A stretch of 6,911 nt of DNA, from the NCBI GenBank assembly GCA_019911785.1, contig JAIOJM010000055.1, positions 1-6,911 of the forward strand, read 5' to 3'. The notes beneath the pieces were generated by a model, which had not been told where the DNA came from, did not search any database, and saw only the letters and a program-made list of their open reading frames with translations. Below, piece by piece: positions 1-6,266 of this stretch (within the stretch, counting starts at the first letter, position 1; each line of letters begins with the position of its first letter). A program made the translations under genes and the position numbers. This DNA is from Sulfuricella sp. Lineage in GTDB: Bacteria; Pseudomonadota; Gammaproteobacteria; Burkholderiales; Sulfuricellaceae.

Positions 1-321
1 CTGGCTGCGCAGGCAGCGCTCCAGGATGTCCTGCTGGTCGCCGCTGTGCTGCAGGCTCTCCCCGCCTTTTTGCATGTCGCGCAGCGCGGTGAAGCCGCAA
101 TGAGCGAGGCGCGCCAGCGGCCCGGCAGCGCTGGCCGATGCATGCTCCGCCTCGCGCAACCCTTTCGCGTTCCAGAATACCTCGCTGAACTGCCGGTTCT
201 CCTTCGACAGCTTCCATTGCATCCAGCCCTTGGCAACGATCAGCGTCCAGGTCGCAACCGAGAAAACAGCCAGAACCCACAGCGTGATGACTACGATGTC
301 CGACGAAGAAAAATGCGGCAT
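1..321 (-). CDS. exbB: ExbB/TolQ/MotA-type proton channel, N-terminal part (3' end outside window)
   Basis: The frame starts at ATG 321-319 and stays open for 107 codons to the window edge. The product begins MPHFSSSDIVVITLWVLAVF, with a membrane helix at about 9-30. A cytoplasmic stretch follows (WMQWKLSKENRQFSEVFWNAKGL at about 33-55), and the fragment ends ILERCLRSQ, which resembles the ERxLR segment of ExbB proteins. ExbB forms the inner-membrane motor channel with ExbD, driving TonB with the proton gradient. A Shine-Dalgarno AGGA (328-331) is 6 bases from the ATG, and the gap to the tonB stop is 12 bases, so the two are co-transcribed. The later two membrane helices and exbD lie outside the window. 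TolQ is the alternative, but the tonB neighbour favours ExbB. Confidence 0.85.
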   Translation of the reverse strand, partial: MPHFSSSDIVVITLWVLAVFSVATWTLIVAKGWMQWKLSKENRQFSEVFWNAKGLREAEHASASAAGPLARLAHCGFTALRDMQKGGESLQHSGDQQDILERCLRSQ

Positions 322-333
322 GAACAATCCTGT

Positions 334-999
334 TTAGTTATTTTCAAGTTTAAAGGTAATCGGCACTTCAACCCAGGCAACGACCGCCTGGCTGCCTCGT
401 TTGGCGGGCACGAAGCGCCACTTCTTCACGGCTTCCAGCGCGGCCTGATCGAGCATTTCGTGGCCGCTGGTTTTTTTCAGCTCGGCGCGCTGACACTCGC
501 CACCAGCCGAAATTTCGGCGCGCACCAGCACCGTGCCCTCGATGCCACGCCGCCGTGCCGCCAGCGGGTAGGCCGGCGGCGGATTGCTGAGGTAGGCGGC
601 ATGATAGCGTGGCGGCTCGATCACCGGCTCCGATGCAGGCTGGAGTGGTGCTGGAGACGGGGGCGCCGGCGGCGCGACCGCCACCGGCGCCTGTTGCACC
701 GCATGCTCCGCAACCGGCTGCATCACCGGAACCGGTGTGGGCGCGGAAACCGCTTTCTCCACGACCGGTTTCGGCTGCCGTTCCACCTTGGGCGGAGGGG
801 GCTGCAGCGGAACCACGCGCGGCTCCGGCGGCGCGGGCGGGGCCAGCAGCGAAACCTGTACCACCGGCAAGGGACGGGGCGGAACCATCTCGCTCTTGAA
901 ATGGGTAAAACCCCACCAGACGATCAGGTGCAGGACAACCACCAGGCCGAACGAGGGCAGCCAGCGCGGCCACTCCCGGTCGGATTCGACTTGCATCAT
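334..999 (-). CDS. tonB: TonB energy transducer
   Basis: A 221-residue protein linking ExbB/ExbD proton-motive energy to outer-membrane receptors. It has a short cytoplasmic N-terminus, one membrane anchor (about 14-31) and a long Pro-rich periplasm-spanning region (about 37-140: APPAPPEP, QPPPPK, PPAPPSPAP). The TonB C-terminal domain starts near 138 with the family motif AYPLAARRRGIEGTVLVR and continues through DQAALEAVKKWRFVPA to the end. Three in-frame starts are possible: TTG at 1011, ATG at 999 and ATG at 996. I chose ATG at 999 because a GGA lies about 8 bases upstream and ATG is the commoner start. The gene lies 30 bases after the DsbD-like gene and 12 before exbB, and is probably the dedicated partner of the receptor at the head of the operon. 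Confidence 0.92.
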   Translation of the reverse strand: MMQVESDREWPRWLPSFGLVVVLHLIVWWGFTHFKSEMVPPRPLPVVQVSLLAPPAPPEPRVVPLQPPPPKVERQPKPVVEKAVSAPTPVPVMQPVAEHAVQQAPVAVAPPAPPSPAPLQPASEPVIEPPRYHAAYLSNPPPAYPLAARRRGIEGTVLVRAEISAGGECQRAELKKTSGHEMLDQAALEAVKKWRFVPAKRGSQAVVAWVEVPITFKLENN

Positions 1000-1029
1000 T
1001 GCGTATTCCAAAACGATCCCAAATGGCGC

Positions 1030-1695
1030 CTAGAATAGCATAACCAACCGGCGCAGCCCGATCGTGATCAACACGATTGCCGCTCCCCAGCGCAGCCATT
1101 TACCCAGCCACTGCCGCCCCTCGCGCAGATTGCGTCCGAACAAGCCCAGCAGGGGCACAATCACCAGCAGCGGGGTGAGTGCCGCGCCCAAACCGAAGGA
1201 CAGGCCGTAGCCCACGCCGGACAAAGCGCCGCCTGACAGCCCGCACACTGCCAGGAGAGAGGCCAGCGGCGCACAAGGCGTCAGGCTCAGGGAAAAGCCG
1301 AGCAGGAAAGGCGGGGTGCCCGCCCCCCGTTGCGCCGCGCCGCACGGCATCTTGCGCCGCGCCGGCAGCAGCAGCCAGACGCCGGCGCCCAGGCTGGCCA
1401 CGCCGATGAAGGCATTGCCCACGCCGCTGCTCAGGGCGTGGGTCAGCCACACCCCGAGCGCCCCGGCCAGCCCGCCGAGCAGGCTGTAAGCCGTTACCCG
1501 GCCGAGCACGAAGATGCCGGTATCGAGCAGCGCCTCACGGTTGCTGCCGCCGCGCCCCAGCACCCAGGTGCCCATGAAGGGCAGGCAGGTGACGGTGCAG
1601 GCGGTCAGCCCCATGGAAACGCCGAGCAGCCAGACCGAGAACAGGCTGATGGTCTCGGGCAGGGGCGCCGCGCCGGGCATGATGGCGTCAAGCAT
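1030..1695 (-). CDS. DsbD/CcdA-like six-helix membrane protein (TauE/SafE, DsbD_2 type)
   Basis: A 221-residue integral membrane protein with six hydrophobic segments, at about 16-42, 59-83, 92-112, 129-155, 159-185 and 201-219. The first and fourth carry the cysteines expected of the DsbD-beta/CcdA fold. Helix 1 has GLTACTVTCLPFMG (C33, C37 followed by Pro) and helix 4 has LTPCAPLASLLAVC (C141 between prolines, plus C151). In DsbD and CcdA such a pair takes electrons from cytoplasmic thioredoxin and passes them to periplasmic thiol proteins. Short proteins of this kind are usually annotated as sulfite exporter TauE/SafE or DsbD_2, and some lie beside cbb3 oxidase assembly genes. It overlaps the polyferredoxin gene by 8 bases, so the two are probably translated together. 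A role in periplasmic thiol or metal reduction is inferred; metal transport itself is an alternative. ATG at 1680 is a possible later start. Confidence 0.82.
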   Translation of the reverse strand: MLDAIMPGAAPLPETISLFSVWLLGVSMGLTACTVTCLPFMGTWVLGRGGSNREALLDTGIFVLGRVTAYSLLGGLAGALGVWLTHALSSGVGNAFIGVASLGAGVWLLLPARRKMPCGAAQRGAGTPPFLLGFSLSLTPCAPLASLLAVCGLSGGALSGVGYGLSFGLGAALTPLLVIVPLLGLFGRNLREGRQWLGKWLRWGAAIVLITIGLRRLVMLF

Positions 1696-2746
1696 GCTCT
1701 TCGGCTCCCGCCGCTGGTTTGCGCGGCGCTGCGGCGGCCTTGACCGTGCCGTCCGGCATCTCGCCTTTCATGCGCTGCTTGTAGTACTCGCGGCTGGAAC
1801 CGAACAACGTCACAGGCCCCCACTTCATCTGGATCACGCCATCGTCGGGACAAAACTCGACGCAGCGCCCGCACAGGGTGCAGTCCTCGTGATAGGCCCT
1901 GGAACCATGTTCGCGGGCGATCTCGTGGATGTCCATCGGACAGGCCTTGGCGCAGATACCGCACTTGTCGCACTTGTCGTGCTGCTTTTTCACCAGCCGC
2001 ATCGGCGACAGGCGCTGAAAAGTGGCGTTGAACGACAACATCGGGCAGATGCGGCAGAACGGCTGGCGCACCGCGAACGCCGCCACCAGCATGAAGCCAA
2101 ACAGGGTGTTGGCAATGGCGCCGAAAGCGAAATCCAGGGTGCTGCCGGTGCGGATCGCCATCTGATCGGTATTGGCGGTCAGCAAGGTGGTGGCGAGGCG
2201 CGACGGGCAAACCTGGCAGTACGCATCGCCGGTGGCATGGGGAGTCACGCCCAGCCCGGCCAGAAGCGGCAGCGCCAGCACCAGCACGATCAGCATCAGC
2301 CACTTCACCGGCCGCACCTTGCTCACGCTGCCGCCCTCGAAACGGCGCAGGGGCAGGCTGAGGCGCCGGCCGAGCTTGTTGATCAACTCCTGGATCGTGC
2401 CGAGCGGACAGATCCAGCCGCAAAACACCTTGCTCAGCACCACGAAGAAGGTGAAAAAAGTGAGCAGGGTGAACAGCAGCGGCAGCACCATCTGGAAGGT
2501 GAACTGCTGCGCCTTGACCAGCGCCTCGCCGACACGGTGGTGCAACTGGTGCTGGGTGGGGATCAGCACGCAATAAGCCCCGTTCTGCTGGTCGAAGGCG
2601 CAGGACAGTGCGGGCAGCGCATTGGAAATCTTTTCCGCCATGTAGAAGCCGACCACATTGGAGCCATAGACGGTCAACAACAGCATGGCGATCTGGATGA
2701 ACAGCCGGAAACGGCCTAGAGTTGGAAAAATCGATTTAAACATCAT
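1688..2746 (-). CDS. Membrane-bound polyferredoxin, NapH/NosR/CcoG type (two [4Fe-4S] clusters)
   Basis: A 352-residue inner-membrane electron-transfer protein (351 if the second ATG is used). Four hydrophobic helices are visible at about 13-35, 83-105, 149-166 and 203-226. Cysteine motifs are C109-x3-C113-P (CGWICPLG), C177-x2-C180-P (CQVCPSR) and C231-x2-C234-P (CRICPM). Two full ferredoxin motifs follow, CDKCGICAKACP (259-270) and CTLCGRCVEFCPDD (289-302), each able to bind a [4Fe-4S] cluster. With a cytoplasmic N-terminus, the ferredoxin domain is cytoplasmic. The loop with C49, C59 and QHQLHH (65-70), and the CQVCP motif, would then face the periplasm. Relatives pass electrons across the membrane: NapH (nitrate reductase), NosR (nitrous oxide reductase), CcoG (copper reduction for cbb3 oxidase). 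None of those enzymes is encoded here, so a reductive step in metal uptake is the likely role, by inference. The gene overlaps both neighbours. Confidence 0.88.
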   Translation of the reverse strand: MMFKSIFPTLGRFRLFIQIAMLLLTVYGSNVVGFYMAEKISNALPALSCAFDQQNGAYCVLIPTQHQLHHRVGEALVKAQQFTFQMVLPLLFTLLTFFTFFVVLSKVFCGWICPLGTIQELINKLGRRLSLPLRRFEGGSVSKVRPVKWLMLIVLVLALPLLAGLGVTPHATGDAYCQVCPSRLATTLLTANTDQMAIRTGSTLDFAFGAIANTLFGFMLVAAFAVRQPFCRICPMLSFNATFQRLSPMRLVKKQHDKCDKCGICAKACPMDIHEIAREHGSRAYHEDCTLCGRCVEFCPDDGVIQMKWGPVTLFGSSREYYKQRMKGEMPDGTVKAAAAPRKPAAGAEEHA

Positions 2747-3729
2747 GCCTCCTTCGCGCTATTCTTGTTATCGGCTTTCTTGCGGCGCAGCAGCGGCACG
2801 GCGAGCAGCATGCCGAACACCCCGAAACCGGCGCCCGCCATCAGGTTCTTGCCGGTGGCAGCGTCGGGCGCATAGGCATAGTTGAAAGCGGTCAGATAAT
2901 GCTTGCCGCCTTCGTCATGCTCCGCTGCCAGCACGAATTTACCTTTGCGCGGCCCCATATGCTGGTCGTGCGCCTTGGCGGGGTCAGCCGGCTTGAAGTC
3001 CAGCGGGAACAGTACCGTCACCAACCCTTGCGCATCGCTGGTGAAGGCGGTCTTGGTGCCGAATTCCGTCTCCAGTTTCAGCTCCTTGTTGGCCAGCGGC
3101 TGTCCGTTGAAGCGCAACAGGAACTTCCATTTATCGCTTTCGCGGTAAGAGCCGTGCTCGCGCGGCAGGGGCTGGGGAATGATCTCCAGCTCGCTTTTCT
3201 GCTTCAGCAGCAATGCGGTCGGCGCCGCGCCGGGGTTGCCAAAGGGGTAGGCGGTGGAAGCCACCGTCACCTTCCCTTCCGCCTCCTCGCGCGCGCTCAC
3301 CCAGTGGTAGTTGCCGATCTTGGGCGTCACCGCCTCGATCCGGGTTCCCTCTGGGGTAACGGGAAACTGGCGGCGCAGGCGGTCGGACGGCCCCTCGGCG
3401 GCGAATACCTCCAGCTCGGCGGGCTGAAGGTTATTCACCGCCAGCTTCGCCGTCGCGCGGTCGCCGCCCCTGCCCATCATCGGCGTGAGCAGCGGGTAGC
3501 GGGTCCACTCCCGCCCCTGCCATTTGCCTTGGCCGGCAGCGGCAGCCGGGTTTTTGGATGATTCCGCGGCCTGCGCAGGGCCATGGTCATGTTGGTCGTG
3601 CTGGTGAACCGCCTCGGCAGCAGCCGGGGCACCTGCCGGACGCTCGCCGGCTGGCCTGCCCTCCGCCATAGCGGAGGCGCAGGCCAGCGCCAGGGTTGCC
3701 GACAGGATCAGGTTGATAGATCGTTGCAT
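2743..3729 (-). CDS. Secreted His-rich DUF4198-like protein with C-terminal membrane anchor
   Basis: A 328-residue periplasm-facing protein. A signal peptide (1-22, ending ASAMA) is followed by a low-complexity Ala/Pro stretch and the metal-ligand-like segment HQHDQHDHG (42-50). A mainly beta region follows. Residues 204-243 (LLRFNGQPLANKEL, then FTSDAQGLVTVLFPLDF) resemble the DUF4198/NikM-like fold, which occurs near nickel and other metal transporters. A second His cluster, AHDQHMG, lies at 253-259. Near the C-terminus a hydrophobic helix (about 297-314) is followed by RRKK, suggesting anchoring in the inner membrane with the domain in the periplasm. The start has a good Shine-Dalgarno (AGGAG, 7 bases away). 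The TGA stop overlaps the start of the polyferredoxin gene, indicating translational coupling. Periplasmic metal binding or hand-over from the receptor is inference. The family assignment is moderate, since it rests on motif style rather than a database match. Confidence 0.82.
   Translation of the reverse strand: MQRSINLILSATLALACASAMAEGRPAGERPAGAPAAAEAVHQHDQHDHGPAQAAESSKNPAAAAGQGKWQGREWTRYPLLTPMMGRGGDRATAKLAVNNLQPAELEVFAAEGPSDRLRRQFPVTPEGTRIEAVTPKIGNYHWVSAREEAEGKVTVASTAYPFGNPGAAPTALLLKQKSELEIIPQPLPREHGSYRESDKWKFLLRFNGQPLANKELKLETEFGTKTAFTSDAQGLVTVLFPLDFKPADPAKAHDQHMGPRKGKFVLAAEHDEGGKHYLTAFNYAYAPDAATGKNLMAGAGFGVFGMLLAVPLLRRKKADNKNSAKEA
2748..2753 (-). promoter_or_regulatory. Shine-Dalgarno at the DUF4198/polyferredoxin junction
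   Basis: A perfect AGGAGG on the minus strand lies inside the end of the upstream gene. It is 1 base before ATG at 2746 and 4 bases before a second in-frame ATG at 2743. The spacing favours the second ATG, which overlaps the upstream stop by one base (TGATG), a typical coupling arrangement. Confidence 0.45.
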
Positions 3730-3753
3730 GAATGCTCTCCTGTTCCTGGCTGG

Positions 3754-6051
3754 TTAGAAGGTTGCCGACACGCCGGCAGTCCAGTTACGAGGCTTGCCGA
3801 CGACGATGGAAAGATCCTCGGCATTGTAGACATTGTCGTAAACACCGGTGAGGTAGTTGGCCTGATCGTTGGTGCCGCGCGCTGCTGACCAGTAGCGCTT
3901 GTCGAACAGGTTGTTCACCCGCGCGAACAGCGACCACTTGGCGCCCATGAAACCTTTCTCCTTGAGGTCATAGTTGGCGTGAAGATTGAACAGGGTCCGC
4001 CCTGCCCACTTCTCCTGATTGATCTCATCAGCCCAGGACCAGGACTTGGCATCCATCTCCAGCGCGAGGCGTAACTGCCCGGTGGGCTGCCAGCCGGCGG
4101 TCGCGTTCAGATTGTGGCGCGGCACACGCGGCACGTCGTTGCCGGTATTGTTGAAATGGGCCAGAGTAACAGTCGACCCATAGGAGCTGCCGAGCGTCTG
4201 GTAGAAGTTGTCGTATTTCGTAAACACCGCCCGGATGTAGCTATAGGCCGCATCCAGGGTAAATTCACGCTTGCGGTCGCTCTTCAGCGACAGCTCAATG
4301 CCCCGGTTTCGTGTGCCGCCGATGTTGTCGTACATTTCCTGGACCGTGGTGGTGGCAGTGGCATACTGTCCGTTGGTGGCGGTAATGAAGTCCTTGCGGT
4401 CGATCTGATACACCGCCGCTTCGACGTCGAAGGGCACGCCGAACAGGGCGGTCTTCGCCCGTGTGCCAACTTCCAGGTTGAGCGCCTGCTCCGGCTTCAG
4501 GTTTTCATTATTCTGTGTCTTGCCACCGGTGGGTGACAGGCTGCCGTTGTAGAGCTGATCGGCGGTCGGCGTGCGGAAGCCGGTCGAAATATTGCCGAAC
4601 AGGTCCATACCGTCGCTGACCGCATGGTTCGCGCCACCGCGCCAGGAGGTCACGTTGAACGACTTCTCGCGAGTGAAGGGTGCGGTGATTTCACGCGTCT
4701 GGCCGGAGGAGAAGTCCAGGCCGATATGGTCGTAGCGACCGTTGAGTGTCAGCGTCCATTTTGGTGCCGGCAGGAACTTCAGTTCGCCGTAGAGGGCGTT
4801 GACCGCTTCGTCGGTGGTACTGTTGGTCAATACCGACCCGGCGGCAACGAAATTAGTGGCTGGATCGGGACACGCATAAGGGGGAGAATAATCACCTTTG
4901 GCGCAATAATCGACCTTGGCGGTGTTGAAGTTCTTGTAGGAGTTGCGCCGCAGGTCGAGGCCACCGAGCCAGCCGAGGCTGCCGGCAGAGGCCCGCCATT
5001 CGCCCTTCACCCCGCGCTGCACCTGATCGTAGTCGTTCAGCGTGGTGTACATTTCCTGCGCGCCCGGCGTCGAATCGCTGATTGACTTGCCGTTGGCTGC
5101 CACCCGCTGCGGCGCCGACCAGAAGAAAGTATGGTCGCGGTATTCGTAAACCGTCGCCAGAATGTTGCTGCGGTCAGTGAGGTCGTTCGAGTAGGTCGCA
5201 TGCAGCTTCTGCAGATTGACATCGTACTTGCGGGTGTAATCCCGGCCGACTGTTCCCTGAGGATCGAGCAGGGCCTGAGTGACTCCCTTGACCGAGCCGT
5301 GCTTGTCCTTGCTGCGATCGGATTTCTCAAAGCCCAGGGTAAGGTCCGAGGTATCGCTCAGAAACATCCTGAGATTGCCGTCGATGTAGTCGGCCTTGTA
5401 AGCCGACTGCCAGTAATAATCGTCGGCTTCGCGATGGGTGGCCTGAATATGGCCGGTGCCCCAGTCAGTGGCGAAGCCCAGGCGTGCCTGCTTCCGGTTG
5501 TAGTCCCAGGAGCCAACGTCGGTCGCCAGCGTAACCCCCTTGTATTTGGCGCCGCGCTTGGTGGTGATGATCACTGCCCCGGTCAGTGCGTCCTCACCAA
5601 AGAGATAAGAGGCGCCGCCCTTGATCACCCGGATGGATTCGATGTTGTCGAGGTCGATATTGACCTTGCCGGTGCGCTCGAACACCGGAACCCCGTCGAT
5701 CACGATCGCGACGCCAGGCTTCTCGCCCATGTAGCGCTGGTTTTCAATGCCGCGCAGCTTGATCTTGATCTCGTCGCCACTGGAAAGGTCGGCCGTCACA
5801 CCGGGGATGGACCGGAGGAGTTCGATCATGTTTTCGGGCCGCTTTTCGTCAACCGTCTTGCCACTGATTTCATGGACAGTCGCCGGCTCGCCACGGTTTG
5901 AAGCGAAACGGTCGTCGATGGTGGAGGAGGTCACCACCACTTCCTTCATGAGTTGAGCGGCATCCTGGCCGGCTTCGGTGCTCCAGGCATGGCCCGCCAT
6001 GCCGGCACAAATTCCGACGATCAACTGCTGCAATAAAAAATTCCTTTTCAT
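3754..6051 (-). CDS. TonB-dependent outer-membrane receptor
   Basis: A 765-residue outer-membrane gated channel that would import a scarce substrate, typically a metal complex or cofactor, using TonB energy. A signal peptide (MKRNFLLQQL..., cleavage near residue 22-24) is followed by a TonB box (EVVVTSS, about 37-43). The plug domain (about 44-168) contains LLRSIPGV, IKLRGIENQR, VIDGVPV and VIKGGASYLFGEDALTGAVIITT. The rest is a beta-barrel with alternating aromatic strands, the motif NENLKPEQALNLEVG near 515-530 and the signature VNNLFDKRYW near 712-721. It ends in phenylalanine, as expected for BAM-assembled barrels. A cysteine pair (about 383 and 394) sits in a probable surface loop. The TAA stop is 24 bases before the next gene, so it heads an operon that also encodes TonB and ExbB. 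The barrel does not reveal the substrate; the neighbours point to a metal. An in-frame TTG two codons upstream is less likely as the start. Confidence 0.93.
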   Translation of the reverse strand: MKRNFLLQQLIVGICAGMAGHAWSTEAGQDAAQLMKEVVVTSSTIDDRFASNRGEPATVHEISGKTVDEKRPENMIELLRSIPGVTADLSSGDEIKIKLRGIENQRYMGEKPGVAIVIDGVPVFERTGKVNIDLDNIESIRVIKGGASYLFGEDALTGAVIITTKRGAKYKGVTLATDVGSWDYNRKQARLGFATDWGTGHIQATHREADDYYWQSAYKADYIDGNLRMFLSDTSDLTLGFEKSDRSKDKHGSVKGVTQALLDPQGTVGRDYTRKYDVNLQKLHATYSNDLTDRSNILATVYEYRDHTFFWSAPQRVAANGKSISDSTPGAQEMYTTLNDYDQVQRGVKGEWRASAGSLGWLGGLDLRRNSYKNFNTAKVDYCAKGDYSPPYACPDPATNFVAAGSVLTNSTTDEAVNALYGELKFLPAPKWTLTLNGRYDHIGLDFSSGQTREITAPFTREKSFNVTSWRGGANHAVSDGMDLFGNISTGFRTPTADQLYNGSLSPTGGKTQNNENLKPEQALNLEVGTRAKTALFGVPFDVEAAVYQIDRKDFITATNGQYATATTTVQEMYDNIGGTRNRGIELSLKSDRKREFTLDAAYSYIRAVFTKYDNFYQTLGSSYGSTVTLAHFNNTGNDVPRVPRHNLNATAGWQPTGQLRLALEMDAKSWSWADEINQEKWAGRTLFNLHANYDLKEKGFMGAKWSLFARVNNLFDKRYWSAARGTNDQANYLTGVYDNVYNAEDLSIVVGKPRNWTAGVSATF

Positions 6052-6060
6052 CTTCAACCA

Positions 6061-6067
6061 CTCCCCT
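6061..6067 (-). promoter_or_regulatory. Shine-Dalgarno that fixes the receptor start
   Basis: On the minus strand AGGGGAG is followed by 9 bases and then ATG at 6051-6049. The in-frame TTG at 6057 would be only 3 bases from this site, too close for normal initiation, so the ATG is the preferred start. Confidence 0.6.
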
Positions 6068-6074
6068 TAGACAA

Positions 6075-6103
6075 TGTATAAATTCACGACACCCAGGTAT
6101 CAG
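6075..6103 (-). promoter_or_regulatory. Possible sigma-70 promoter of the receptor operon
   Basis: On the minus strand CTGATA (6098-6103) is followed after 17 bases by TATACA (6075-6080). Each hexamer matches its consensus at 4 of 6 positions, with ideal spacing. It would start transcription near 6068, giving a very short leader that begins at the Shine-Dalgarno. A second -10-like element, CATAAA, lies at 6134-6139 and suits the FNR-like site better. Neither is strong, and I see no convincing Fur or Zur box in this gap. Confidence 0.22.
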
Positions 6104-6183
6104 GATGTTCTTGTCTTTAATTTGGACAGGTGATTTATGGAGCAACCTTCATGCCAGCAACTCATGCGTTGAAAAACAACAGA

Positions 6184-6197
6184 TTGACGCAGATCAA
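6184..6197 (-). promoter_or_regulatory. FNR/Anr-like binding site upstream of the receptor operon
   Basis: On the minus strand the sequence reads TTGATCTGCGTCAA. This matches the FNR/Anr/Dnr consensus TTGAT-N4-ATCAA at 9 of 10 defined positions (G in place of the first A of the second half). It lies about 133 bases upstream of the receptor start codon in the only sizeable gap before that operon. FNR/CRP-family regulators of this type activate genes under low oxygen or with nitrogen oxides. If the weak -10-like CATAAA at 6134-6139 is used, the site centre is about 63 bases upstream of the start of transcription, close to a class I position. The match is seen directly; binding is inferred. Confidence 0.5.
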
Positions 6198-6201
6198 CAA
6201 G

Positions 6202-6225
6202 GCGCCATTTGGCGCAATTGTGCGC
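6202..6225 (-). repeat. Two overlapping short palindromes behind macB
   Basis: GCGCA-ATTG-TGCGC (6212-6225) and GCGCC-ATTT-GGCGC (6202-6215, extendable to 6-bp arms) share the GCGC at 6212-6215, so only one hairpin can form at a time. On the minus strand the second is followed by CTTGTT, which is only weakly T-rich. Together with the stem at 6233-6254 they may form a weak or regulated end for the macB transcript. They may also be protein-binding sites upstream of the receptor operon. Confidence 0.35.
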
Positions 6226-6232
6226 GCTGGCA

Positions 6233-6254
6233 CGCCCGGCCAAATCGCCGGGCG
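6233..6254 (-). terminator. GC-rich stem-loop just after macB stop (possible terminator)
   Basis: A perfect inverted repeat of 8 bp (CGCCCGGC / GCCGGGCG) encloses a 6-base loop (GATTTG on the minus strand). It begins 12 bases after the macB stop codon. The position fits a transcription terminator or an RNA-end stabiliser, but no run of T follows the stem, so it is not a canonical intrinsic terminator. Confidence 0.4.
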
Positions 6255-6266
6255 CAACCGCCTTGG

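Noticed and set aside
46..1038. Plus-strand open frame of 330 codons opposite exbB and tonB
   Set aside because: The translation is Arg/His-rich and low in complexity, with no recognisable fold. The opposite strand carries TonB and ExbB signatures.
368..1099. Minus-strand open frame of 243 codons overlapping tonB in another frame
   Set aside because: Gly/Ala/Arg-rich out-of-frame product spanning the DsbD-like/tonB junction. The TonB frame has anchor, Pro-rich and C-terminal domains in the right order.
1514..2719. Long plus-strand open frame of 401 codons opposite the polyferredoxin and DsbD-like genes
   Set aside because: Its product is a Gln/His/Ala/Arg-rich string without domain features, as expected of an antisense frame in GC-rich DNA. 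The minus strand has clear Fe-S motifs and membrane helices over the same bases.
5131..5901. Plus-strand open frame of 256 codons opposite the receptor
   Set aside because: It is antisense to the receptor plug and barrel and shows no motif of its own.
6058..6120. AT-rich stretch checked for a Fur or Zur box or a cobalamin riboswitch
   Set aside because: No convincing 19-base Fur-like palindrome, Zur-like repeat or B12-box is visible, so metal-repressor control is not claimed.
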